Assembly (NCBI GenBank): GCA_010279815.1
Contig: QEOQ01000092.1
Span: 1,360,653 to 1,424,652, forward strand
Direction: 5' to 3'
Source: Brachionus plicatilis
Taxonomy: Eukaryota > Rotifera > Eurotatoria > Ploima > Brachionidae
DNA: 64,000 bases
Each line of letters starts with the position of its first letter. Within the stretch, counting starts at the first letter, position 1. Below the pieces are notes generated by a model. That model was not told the origin of the DNA. It saw only the letters and a list, made by a program, of their open reading frames with translations, and searched no databases. Positions 11,224 to 21,381 of the stretch are shown one piece after another. The position numbers and the translations under genes were made by a program.

Positions 11224-11902
11224 AGTGGAAAGTGTGATTCAAAAAGGGAATTATTTGCAGTCTTAATAGAATGACAGTAAAATTTGTCTATAATTAGGAA
11301 ATGTGTGTGTGTGTGTTTTTTTTTTATGCATAAATTATTGTCAAGAAATTATTTTTATTGCTTTTGTGTACAATTGATTTCCTTTGGCTCGATTGATTCT
11401 TTCTAACAAAAAAAAAAAAAATTGTATATTTTTAAAAACCACTTTTGTATTTCAACATTACTCCTAAATTGAGATTATAGATTCATTTATTGATCAAAAC
11501 AAATTTACAAAGCTAGTAGCTTTAATGGTTGGTCAAATAGATCTTGAACAAAATTACACTCACGTAAAATTTTTTAATGGTCTTCATAACTAAAGGTGAT
11601 TTGATTAGCGAAATTTTATGTTTGTATCTGTTGTTTTTATTTTAATATGATTGCTCTTTTATGTTTTGGTGATTTGCTTAATAATTGACTAAAAACTATT
11701 ATCACTACGGAATTTATCGTATCAAATTAAATTCTAATTTTTGTTTGTTGTAATTTGGATCGTAATTAAATGATTCTGCAGTTCTTTAATAAAATTATTT
11801 TGTCTAAGTTTTAGAAATATTTTAAATCTAATTCCTAAAATATCGAAATTGCTATTTAATAATTAAAATCTAGTTTAAATGATCCATTAATACTTTAATA
11901 AT
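11224..11902. other. PIP4K2 3' flank
   Basis: AT-rich 3' UTR and intergenic DNA with a short (TG)n run near 11302-11317. No gene seen. Confidence 0.5.
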
Positions 11903-12161
11903 TTATTCACAATACGTCACAAAAATTTTATTATAATTTTTTTTTTCTAATAAAATTTTTAGAAAAGCTTTCATTTCGTTATTTTTGCGTTCAATCAACA
12001 ACAACAAAAAAAAGCCATTAAAATTTTTAATCTTGTCTTTTTGCAAGTTCAAAATTGATTCAATATCTTCGCTGATGCCGTGTTTTTTTAATGATTCATC
12101 AAAATTCCAAAATTCACTTTTATCGGATTCCAAATCATCCAAAGTATTTTTACTTTGTAGG
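11903..12161 (-). CDS. hypothetical exon, charged and hydrophobic, unidentified
   Basis: An 80-90 codon minus-strand frame reading QILQSKNTLDDLESDKSEFW and onward to a stop at 11903. It follows an ACTTAG splice-acceptor-like sequence. Codon content in the first half (Asp, Glu, Ser, Trp, Gly) looks more like coding sequence than the surrounding AT-rich DNA, while the second half is low complexity. It lies 3' of the MULE remnant on the same strand and could be part of that element or an isolated exon. I recognise no family. Confidence 0.25.
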
Positions 12162-12387
12162 ATCTGCTAAGTATTTAAATTTCCAGACTGCGTTTTATTT
12201 TAAAAGAAACGGGTACACAATAACGGAAAAAAAGAAGTTGATTCTTTTCTTTCTTTAATTTGTTCAACTTAAATTTAAATTAAAAAATATTATTGATCTA
12301 TTTAATTATGGCTTGTATTTTTTGTAGTAGAAAAAATATTTGTAAATAAAGAAAAATTATTTTTAAAATAGAACAAAAAATAGTAGT

Positions 12388-12720
12388 TTTTTTCTAGGTC
12401 TTCCGCGTTTTCATTTCTGGGTTTATCCGTGTTGATTTTCTGTTGATCGCTAATGCTCAATATTTGATTCAATGTAGTCGCTGATTGAACTTAAATCGAT
12501 GATTCGATGTTGGTTTCTATTGGCCTGAAAACATTCACATTTAAAGGACCAGTTGAATTTCTCTCAAGAGCTGGGTGAGTCTTTTTTCGACGGTCTCTTT
12601 TAAATTTTCTCTCAATGTTAAGATCTAGAGTTGGAAATTCTATTAATTCTAATTGATATCCAATACCAATCACATGCTTGCATATAAATTTTTTTTTTCA
12701 ATATTCACAACTGCAAATAT
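12388..12720 (-). pseudogene. decayed MULE transposase C-terminus (SWIM zinc finger plus AT-hook)
   Basis: The minus strand gives ICSCEY, a stop, then KKKFICKHVIGIGYQLELI. This is the C-x-C...C-x-H pattern of the SWIM zinc finger in Mutator-like transposases. Further on come FKRDRRKKTHPALERNSTG and, after several stops, KRGRPRKK, an AT-hook-like tail often found at the end of these transposases. Several in-frame stop codons show it is dead. The catalytic domain is not recognisable upstream. Confidence 0.6.
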
Positions 12721-12944
12721 CAACTTACAAATCTGATTGTTTATTTCAATTACATGCATTGAATCACTTCAAATTTTATATTCATAATAACTGTCCCAAG
12801 TTGACTTTTGAAAATACCCTTTGCACATTTCTTTTGTTGCTTATTGATCATTCATTGACGCTGTGAACATATAAACTGTTCATCCATTTTGAGTAAATTT
12901 TACTATTCTTTTTTTTAAGCGCACCCATTCGAAGTCTAGAGTCC

Positions 12945-13109
12945 ATGCCTAAAAAATCAAACTACAATCAATCAATCTCGTTTTAATCTGATGAATTGGA
13001 AAATGAAGACTTTTTCCCAGAAGAAGAGATGGTGACCATAGATAAATGGCCGAAAACTCTTAAGTTACTAACATGAGATTGATTGATTATATTTTCATTT
13101 TTTAGGCAT
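12945..13109. mobile_element. 165-bp inverted-repeat element (MITE-like)
   Basis: The left arm (12945-12979) starts ATGCCTAAAAAATC and ends ATCAATCAATCTC. The right arm (13075-13109) is its inverted complement with a few mismatches, ending TTTTTTAGGCAT. The arms are 35 bp around a 95-bp core. The core carries a plus-strand frame with SDELENEDFFPEEEMVTIDK that looks coding but has a stop just upstream. Target duplication is not obvious. Confidence 0.55.
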
Positions 13110-15090
13110 TTTTTACGAGATTTTATTTATACTTAGGTAAGTTTTTACTAAAATTTAGAAAAAAAATATCAATAGAATATTAATATAAAATAAAATTAAA
13201 AATTTGGATTTTTTTCCGAATTGCTCAGTATTCTTTAATACGTTCATCACGAAATTAAAAAGATGATAATACAAGTTGGCTTTTTAAAAGAGCTTAGAAA
13301 AATTAAAAATATATAAAGAAAATTTTATTTTATTGATTATTTATAATTAAAACTTTAATAAAATTAGGCCCATTAAAATTATGCACACAATTCTTTAAAT
13401 AAAATACCACAATTTTTAAATTTCATACTACGAACTTAAAAAATCAATTTATGAAAAGTCGAAAACCGAGCGTAGATATTTTTTTAAACTACAAATATTA
13501 TCTTAAGGATCATTATATCAAAAACTCAAAGTCAAAATTTATAAAAAAACAAAGTTTTTTTAATGTCTGCAATATTAATTTAAAACTATTTTTTATTTGA
13601 AACATCGCACTTTTTCAATGTTATTTCAACATTGGATACATTTTGAAATTCTAACACAAAAATTTAAACCAACTTGAAATGAAAAACTTTATTCAAAATT
13701 CTAACTTAAACTAAAATACAACATAAATATATAAAGAGAGAGAGACACAGGGCCTGGAATACATGAGGTGTTACAGTAGCTTATTTATTATTTTAATTTT
13801 TTTATTTTATATGATTTTTTTACATCCAGTTATCGGAGTTACTATCCGAGCTGATTCTTGTTTCCCAAGTTTTAAACAAAATTCCTTAGAATTCGTCAAA
13901 AGTTACATAATCATTCAGAAGTTACATAGTCATCAACTACTCGATACTCACTATCAGACATTTCAATACTTTATTTTTAAAAGTTTTATTTTTATTTTCT
14001 TTTACTTCTCCTTAAAGGAGGTTAATTCAATTCAATAAATAAATAAATACTTTGATAAAACTTAGATCACATTAGATCATCTTTAAATATCCACAAAAAA
14101 AAACTCTCACAGGAGATAATTAAATTAAATCAAGAGATAATTTCAACTGTTCATTAATTAAGTTAAGAGCTATATTCATCATAATCATACTCATCTTCAG
14201 TAAATTTAGTGACAAAAAAACTCAGGATACATAAATATTTATTATTAGAGACAGTTAATTAATCAAATTAATCGAATAAATAATATTATAGATAGAAAAA
14301 ATAAAATAATATATTTTATTAAGTGATCGTTTAAGTAATGTAAGAGATCGATTAATAATACCCCATTTATTTATTATTTTTAATCAAGGTGTTAAATTTG
14401 ATATTGTTTTTTTTGGAAGCAGAAAATTAGTTCTTATATCATTAAAAAATATAATTTTCATAGTAATTTATTTTTACAAAAATATGTAAAAAAAAGCAAA
14501 AATATGAATAAATATTTTAATGAAAAATAACCAAGGATTGATGTTGCAAATTAAAAAAAAAATAAAAATCTTTAATGTACGAAATAAGTGACAAGATTCA
14601 TTAATAATATAACCAGTTCTTTTTTTGGCTTTTTTACTGTAAGTTTTATTGAAAGATTAAAAATTTGTCTTAAGATTAAAAATATATCGTTTTGAAATTA
14701 GTAAATCAAAAAGACAAAAAATCCTCATGTTCTCATTTAAAAATAATTTTGAATTTTTTAAAAAATATGCAAAAATTTTTTTAATGAATTAAAAAATACT
14801 TTGAATTTATTATTTTATACATAGTATACAAAATATAAACAATTCTGTTAAAAAAATGTATTTAATTATTCAAATGCAGAATTTTCAACTCTTACTACTC
14901 AGCTCATTTCTTAGCGTCTTCAATGCTTGGTATATAAATTATATGATTGTTATAAGTTGCTTTATATTTGCAGCAATATATTTTCAAAAAAAGAGACCGG
15001 TTCGGATGAAATTATCATTTATTTAACTTTAAAAATAATGAGTTAAATAGTTATTAATATTTTAGATACAAGACTTGAAAGAATACAATT
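13110..15090. other. intergenic AT-rich DNA before UQCRC2
   Basis: Contains dispersed repeat copy B (14533-14587, matching 8669-8719) and a 91-codon hydrophobic frame at 13763-14038 that I do not trust as a gene. Otherwise nothing is recognisable. The final part should hold the UQCRC2 promoter. Confidence 0.5.
14533..14587. repeat. dispersed repeat copy B
   Basis: AAGGATTGATGTTGCAAATT, an A-rich tract and TTTAATGTACGAAATAA closely match 8669-8719. Similar sequence continues for about 50 bases in both copies. Confidence 0.5.
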
Positions 15091-16845
15091 ATGACAAGCT
15101 TAGTTTTAAGAGCCAGATCAGATTTACTATGCTCGATGCCCAAAGTAAACTTACGAATAATAATGTCTTGCTTTTTTAAAATTTTATTTGAATAAAAAAG
15201 AGATTTGCTGCCACAGCATCAGCCTCTCAAGCAAAAGAAGCGAGAAGAAATCTAAAAGAATCAGTCAGGGTAACCAAACTAGATAATGGAGTTGTTATTG
15301 CTTCTCTGGAGAACTACAGCCCAATAAGTCGTGTTGCAGCTGTTTTAAATACTGGTTCTAGAGATGAAAGCCACACTGAACAAGGCTCTACTCATGCTTT
15401 GAGAGTTTTCTCCAATTTGGCAACAAGAAATTTTTCAAGCTTTGGCATAACCCGCAATTTAGATCAAATTGGAGCTCAGCTAAGGTAATGGCAATTTTAA
15501 TTTTTTTAAACAAAAAAGTATGCTACTTCATTTTTGTGTGATAAAGCATTTCATCTACCAGAGAAAGTACCACCTATCTTTTGGAGAGCACAAGGAACAA
15601 CACGTATGACCATTTTTTAACAAAATGTTTTTCTCGAGATTTATTTTTTTCTTCAGTTCTAGAGGCGTTGACATTTTGAGCGAAATCATAAGCCGTCCTC
15701 AATTGAGACACTGGGAAATCGATGATGCAAAATCAAGACTAGAATTTGAATTGGACGTGTACGACCAGCAGCCTGAATTGAGTAAGATAAAACTCCATGA
15801 CAAAAATAAACTTTAAATATACTAGCCAAACTTAAGAAATTGTTGAGATGATTCACAAAGCTTCTTTCAAAAATGCTCTCTCAAATTCACTCTATGCTCC
15901 AAGATTTAATGTCGCCAATTTGAAATCAGAATTATTGACTGACTTTAGAGAAAAAAATTTCACTTCAAACCGATTGACTCTAGTTGGCTTGGGCATGCAA
16001 CATGATGATCTAATTAGATATGCCGATCAGTTCAGATTGCCAAGCGGCAGTCCATCTCGCCAAACAGCTCAGTACCATTCATGTAAATTTTTCTCACATC
16101 TGAAATATTTGCCAAAAATTTATTAGATTCATTTAGCTGAGTTGAGGGAAGAAAATCTGGATGATTTGGTTCATGTTGCCGTTTCTGCCGAAGGAGTAAG
16201 CCAGTCGAGCAAAGAAGTTCTAGCCAGTGCATTGGCAAGTCATGCTTTTGGCTCTGTTTATAGCCGAATAAAATATTCGAATGGAGCTACCAGACTGTCT
16301 CGGTCAGTGCTACCATTAGCGAGAGAGGCAGCAGGCGTAACATCCTTCAATGCTAATTACTCTGATGCTGGTCTTTTTGGCTTTCATTTAGTGGGAAATA
16401 CAAATGACATTGGCAAAGTAAGAGCTAACAATTAATTATTTACCTGCGCAAAAATATTAATCAATTTAAAAAGCTTGTCAAAGGCCTTTATCAAGAGCTT
16501 AATCAAGTGGCCAAAAATGGTTTTTCAAACGAAGAGATAATCAGAGCAAAGTAATTTATTTTTAGATAATTTAAATTTTTTTTAGAGAATTTTTTTTTAA
16601 TATTTAATTAAAGAAATTCATTGAAATCATCATTAGCAAATAGCTTGGAAAGTTCGCAGGGATTTTTGGATGCTTTAATCAAAGGTTCTGATCACATTGA
16701 CGCTGACCAGGTTCTACAATCAGTGGATGCAGTTCAAGCAAATGACGTAAACGCATTTGTGAAGCGCGTTGCATCTTCAAAGCATAGTTTAGCTGCCGTC
16801 GGAGATTTGTCTCAATTGCCGAGACTAGATGAACTGAGGGCTTAG
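15091..16845 (+). CDS. UQCRC2: cytochrome b-c1 complex subunit 2
   Basis: Core protein 2 of mitochondrial respiratory complex III, an M16-peptidase-fold subunit. Exons by eye are 15091-15144, 15201-15484, 15547-15603, 15657-15781, 15837-16082, 16137-16417, 16474-16550 and 16614-16845, giving 451 codons plus stop, close to the vertebrate length. Motifs: VTKLDNGVVIASLENYSPIS near the N-terminus, GTRNLDQIGAQLR-like region after NFSSFGITR, VEMIHKASFKNALSNSLY, LTLVGLGM, TSFNANYSDAGLFGFHLVG and LESSQGFLDALIKGSDHI. The HxxEH zinc site of true peptidases is absent (GSTHALRVFSNL instead), as expected for subunit 2. The first exon encodes an Arg-rich, Leu-rich N-terminus suited to mitochondrial import. 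Part of exon 6 is duplicated at 18130-18194. Confidence 0.93.
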
Positions 16846-17135
16846 AAATAAAAATAAAAAACAAAAATATCAGAAAAAAGAACTAAAATTTCATATATTT
16901 TAATTTATTAAAAAAAATATTAAATATTCTAGATTATTTTATTAATTTCACAAAATAATCAATCTATATAAAATTAAATCAAATAAAATATATAAACCAG
17001 TATGAAGAGTGGGGCTAAAGTATTACTTTCATTTAGATCAAGGTCTAGACGCTTTGAAAAACGACTAAATTTGATTAAGAGTATGACTAGGTAGATTTTT
17101 TTATTTAACAGTTTTGATTTTGATGGTGATAAAAA
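16846..17135. other. UQCRC2-ROMO1 spacer
   Basis: Short AT-rich spacer. AATAAA motifs lie directly after the UQCRC2 stop codon (near 16849). The remainder is likely the ROMO1 promoter and 5' UTR. Confidence 0.5.
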
Positions 17136-17387
17136 ATGCCGATCGGAGGAACTCCCCAAAATTATAGACAAGGACAAGCTGGACAAAGTTGCTTTGACAA
17201 AATAAAAATGGGATTCGGAATGGGATTTGTTATTGGTGCATCGACCGGATTTCTGTTTGGAGGATTTCAAGCATTCAGATATGGACTGAGAGGAAGAGAG
17301 CTTGTGACAACATTAGTTAAATCTATGGGTCAGGCTGGAGGATCATTTGGAGTTTTCATGGCAGTTGGTACTGCCTTGAGATGTTAA
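17136..17387 (+). CDS. ROMO1: reactive oxygen species modulator 1
   Basis: A small inner-mitochondrial-membrane protein of 83 residues (human 79), linked to ROS production and to protein import through the TIM complexes. One uninterrupted exon. Recognised from CFDKIKMGFGMGFVIGASTG, then FRYGLRGRELVTTL and the closing GGSFGVFMAVGTALRC, which carries the conserved Gly-rich amphipathic helix and the terminal Arg-Cys. Two hydrophobic segments are visible. The start ATG gives MPIGGTPQNYRQG, in line with the family. It lies 290 bases after UQCRC2 on the same strand. Confidence 0.93.
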   Translation: MPIGGTPQNYRQGQAGQSCFDKIKMGFGMGFVIGASTGFLFGGFQAFRYGLRGRELVTTLVKSMGQAGGSFGVFMAVGTALRC

Positions 17388-18129
17388 CATATTAAAAATA
17401 TACTCATCCACAATTAATCTAAGAAATAAATAAAAAGATTAGATTAAAATTTTTTAAATTTTCATTTTAATACTTTTAATTGAGTAAATAAATTTAAAAA
17501 TTAATGAAGATAAATTTTATATATCCTTAATTATTTTTCAACTGGATAAAAAGTGTTAAGTTCATTTAAAGTTCTTTAAGTATTTTAGAGTATTGATAGT
17601 GTAATGGACGAGGGTTTTGGCCATTAAGATTATAAAGGGAAATAAACAAAAAACATGAGGAACGTTGCTTGGGGAGAAAGTTTATTCTTTATTGTTCTTT
17701 TTTTAAAAACCAAAACTAATAACTAACTAAAGTCTTTATAAAGGAAAAGTGTGTTTGTGTGTCTCTCTTCACGTACACTATTAACGTTTGTAAAAGAATG
17801 TTAAGTTACCTCTCGTCTTGATGACTGAGGAATGGTTTTTTACAATAGAGAAAAAAAACGATCATCTAAAAATTCAATTTTTACACAAAAAATTCTCCTC
17901 AAATTTTTGAAATTACTTTTTTTTCATGTCTTTTAACTGATGAGCCTGTGAAAATATCAAATATTGATAAAAAAATAAATGTCGGATTTCGAATCCCCAA
18001 TTTAATATCATTTTTTTTTCGTAAAAACGCTAAATAATCTTAAAATACATTTTATTCCTTTTCTATGAATCATTTTTACATGTCTTTGTATATAAACATT
18101 ACATTACTTTTTGTTTTCCAACCACAATA

Positions 18130-18194
18130 GCGTAACATCCTTCAATGCTAATTACTCTGATGCTGGTCTTTTTGGCTTTCATTTAGTGGGAAAT
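18130..18194 (+). pseudogene. 65-bp exact duplicate of UQCRC2 exon 6 sequence
   Basis: Bases 18130-18194 are identical to 16335-16399 inside UQCRC2 exon 6 (from GCGTAACATCC to AGTGGGAAAT). The flanks on both sides differ completely. No intron or poly-A tail accompanies it, so it is a filler-type insertion or a template-switch product, not a processed pseudogene. Confidence 0.9.
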
Positions 18195-19091
18195 TTTTTT
18201 TTTAATTTTAAATTTTATTTAATGATATTTATAAGTGGAAGTTAGGTAAATAAAGTAAATTTCGAAGCTTAAAGAAAACAACTCTCAACTTTATAAAAGT
18301 CCTTGAATAAATTTTTTTTAAATTTTCCCAACAAGCCATTTATGTATTGAATGCATTTATTTTATTTTTTAATTTTTGTGCTAAAAGTATTTTTTTCAAA
18401 TTTTAATTTTTTTGTTGAGAGGAAATCATTTTATGCTGAGCGTTTTGAAATTGTGTTGAATGGTTATTTTTTTGTGTTTAAAAGGGAGACCCTTGATGAA
18501 ATTTATTTTAAAAAGAATGTGACGGCATTTAAACTATGTCTGTTTATTTTTTTTTAATTTTTACTGGGCAGAATGAGCTTCACTTTATATGGTCAGAATT
18601 TCTAAATAAAAATATCTTTAAAAAAATTTCTTAGCTGTTTAGAAATCGGTCCCAAAAGGGTAATTAAGTGAGATAACTTGAATTTAAGTCAAATTAGTAA
18701 TTTGAACTACGTTGATTTAAGTTTGAATTAGCTTCAAATTCTAGTACCCATTTTAGCTTTTTGAATTTCAAACATGACCTGGATCATAAAAAAATTTTTA
18801 CTGAGGAATGTTTTTTTTCACAAAAGCTAATTATGTAAAAACGGGGTAAGTTTGGTTTATTTGGTTATACCATTTCTCTCCCAGATTCTCTAATTTTTCA
18901 CTCAATTAACCTTTGAAGTCATTTTGAGATAAAAATAGTTTATAAAAGTTTATTTTTGAAAAAATTTAATTGCAATACACAAAAGGAAAATTATTTTTAA
19001 ACAAAAAAGACGCCATATAAAATAAATTAAAAAAATAATTTTTTGTTTTGTATGCCAAATAAAAATAGAAGAAGATTAAGAAAATTCTAAT

Positions 19092-19196
19092 AATTGGTTA
19101 GCTTGTGAAAACTGTGAATGCTGGTCATGTAACGATTGTCTTCCGGAAAAGTTCAAATTTAACTGTTATAAAGAATATCAATGCAATTCATGCTAA
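19092..19196 (+). pseudogene. orphan Cys-rich C-terminal frame, zinc-binding type
   Basis: The frame ends NWLACENCECWSCNDCLPEK, then about a dozen residues, then QCNSC and a stop. The spacing of Cys pairs with Trp resembles PHD/RING-like zinc modules that close some transposon-encoded proteins. Stops lie just upstream, so only a tail remains. The family is not identified. Confidence 0.35.
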
Positions 19197-19780
19197 AATA
19201 TGCTTTTTTTCATACACAATTGAAAGACTTAAATTATTTTTAATATTAGTTTTTTTAAATTTAAATCGAACAATCTGTTAAAATTGGTTGTTTTTTGTAG
19301 TGAATAAATGTACATTTACATGTCCTTGGGTTATTTAATCAATTTTCCTTGCCATGGCCATCCTTTACCGCTGTTACCATCTGATGTAATATGAAACAAT
19401 AGAAAGATTGCTACAACAGATTCTTTATTTTATGATAAAATGATTTATAATAAATAAAATAGAGTTGCTTAATAATGTAATCAAGTACGTGACTGGATTC
19501 TTCAAAAAAATAAAGATACATTTATAAATTGCCAAATAAGGTAAAATGACTTTTAATAAGTTCTAGTTGATAAAATATCCAGGAAATACAAAAGAAAACT
19601 TGCAGTTTTTTTCCTTTATTTTCTAATTTGCATTAGAAATCAGTTTTTTTGATTGATACAAATTAAGTCCAAAAACTTAGTTAAACTTTATTTTCGTCAA
19701 ATAAAATTTTTAAATAAATCCATTTTTTTTGAAAAATAATGTAAAAATTTGGTAAAACTCTTTTAGTTATTTATTTTAAA

Positions 19781-20923
19781 TTAATATTTAAATAAAGAAT
19801 TAAATTGAGAACATTTTGTTACAAGTTCTGTCGGTAATCTTTTTAATTCTAAATTTTGAAGAGTTGAAAAATTTTTTGAAATAAATTTGAGACAAATTTT
19901 TTCTATTTCTTCCAATTTAGGTTCCTTGTTTATCGCCGCATTATACAAATCACAAACATTTTCTATATTTATTACTCGGTTACAAAACACATATGCCTCG
20001 TTTCTCAATTTAGGAATTTCATACCAATCACTAAGCCTAATTAGCTCACAACATATTTCCACACTTGTATTATCTTTTATACAATCAGTATAGAAGTAAT
20101 ACAAAAGCGCTCTAAAACTCTCTAATGTTATGTTGTTTAAATGAACTGGCTTGGACAAACGATCTGGTCTCAAGTTTTCACACAAAAGAGTCCTAAAATA
20201 ATCACTTCTGGATATGAGTATATTTCTGTGAGCCTTTAGGATTTGACCATCAACTTCGAATTGAACATCGCATAATTTTTCTGAATTTAAAAGTTTCTCC
20301 AAGTCTTTTCGAAGATTAGTCTCACTTCTGACGCAATCAATAATGTGTCTTGTGCCAATCATTTCTAAAATAAAAAATAAAAAAATTTCAATTTTTGGCA
20401 ATTTCTAGATACCAATTGCGTCTAGTTGAGAAAAAGAATTGTCTGCATTGCACAGTTCTATGCGAATTTGATTTGTCTTAAAGAGAACTTTTTTCAATTC
20501 AGGGCAAAATATACGACTTTTGTCAATGTCTAAAGCATCACCGCTAGATTCCCATACATTTTTCCAAAATTTCAATTTCTTGTTGCGAAATTTAATTGCT
20601 GCTAGCCTACCTGGATGATAAGTTTCATAAATATTTAATTTGCTAATAAACAATTCTTCTGGAAACTCTAAATCAATAAATTGATTTGAATCTAAATCCT
20701 CATTTTGTAGCCCAGTTCCATTTAGATCTCCATAATTGGGAAAAATTTTAGGAGGTCCAGTCAAGTTCATCGCTCTCAATGAATCCTTAATTAAAATAAT
20801 TTTTTTAAAAAGATGAAAAAAAATTACTCAACCAACATTGTTAAAACCAGGAGAAAAATTCAAAATTTTGCTGACCCATTGTTTGATTTCATGGTTATTA
20901 TTTAAACTGGCTGTTGGCTGCAT
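19781..20923 (-). CDS. BTB/POZ protein with FBXL4-like N-terminal domain
   Basis: Exons by eye (minus) are 20923-20837, 20785-20413 and 20364-19781, about 347 residues. The N-terminal half, with ILNFSPGFNN, NLTGPPKIFPNYGD, KLNIYETYHPG, a FWKNVWE segment and NQIRIELCN, resembles the beta-sandwich region before the F-box of FBXL4. The C-terminal half is a BTB domain: LLNSEKLCDVQFEVDGQILK, AHRNILISRSDYFRTLL, LESFRALLYYFYTD and LIRLSDWYEIPKLRNEAY. BTB proteins commonly serve as cullin-3 adaptors, so a substrate-receptor role is likely by inference. No kelch or LRR repeats follow. The first donor could be GTTGGT (keeps frame) or GTTGAG four bases later (breaks it). Confidence 0.75.
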
Positions 20924-21203
20924 CAATAATTTTATCAATGAGATCGACAATTTAGTCTTGAATCTATTTTTAAAGGACTATTTTTATTTTACTTTAATTA
21001 AATAAAAGAGTCATAATTAAGGTTTTATTGAATTTGTTTAGAAAAAAATTAAAGTGGCTAATAGAAAAAAATCAATTGGAGGATTTATCTTAAAATCTAT
21101 TTAAAGTCTACACAAAGAAATATTTAGATGAAAGGAAATGAAAACGAGCATTCAGAGTTTAAATGAAAGCTGCCTGCTAGTTATTATTCTAATATAATTT
21201 TGT
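20924..21203. other. spacer between the BTB gene and RAB3
   Basis: Short AT-rich spacer holding the presumed BTB gene promoter and the 3' UTR of the longer RAB3 form. Nothing else seen. Confidence 0.5.
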
Positions 21204-21381
21204 TCAACATTGGCATGATTGATTTGGAGCGTTATTGGACGTGTCTGTCAAACGAGTAGTTCCAGTACTTGGTCCAGCTCTCATGTTTAGTGTTGAATTG
21301 GGACCAACTGCTGCATTAGAAGCAGTAATTGCGTCCGCATCACCTCCTTCTGCCATTTTTTCGCATATTATATCGACTAAT
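21204..21381 (-). other. RAB3 distal alternative last exon (CQC tail)
   Basis: The minus strand gives [16 protein letters not shown] after a GTCTTAG acceptor, then a Thr/Ser/Asn-rich variable region ending NQSCQC and stop. It starts with one base of a split Arg codon, exactly as the proximal last exon at 22338-22212 does, so either can join exon 4. Confidence 0.88.

Larger units (their letters stand above)
17388..19780. other. intergenic repeat-bearing region
   Basis: Holds a less AT-rich segment at about 17595-17860 (starting TGTAATGGACGAGGGTTTTG) that could be an old LTR, the exact 65-bp copy of UQCRC2 exon sequence at 18130-18194, a Cys-rich orphan frame at 19092-19196, and otherwise AT-rich DNA with low-complexity open frames. 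No trustworthy gene. Confidence 0.5.

Noticed and set aside
13763..14038. 91-codon plus-strand open frame
   Set aside because: Hydrophobic, low-complexity, no homologue recognised; resembles chance frames in AT-rich DNA.
17595..17860. Solo LTR starting TGTAATGGACG
   Set aside because: No matching CA end, target duplication or second copy found by eye; kept only as a remark.
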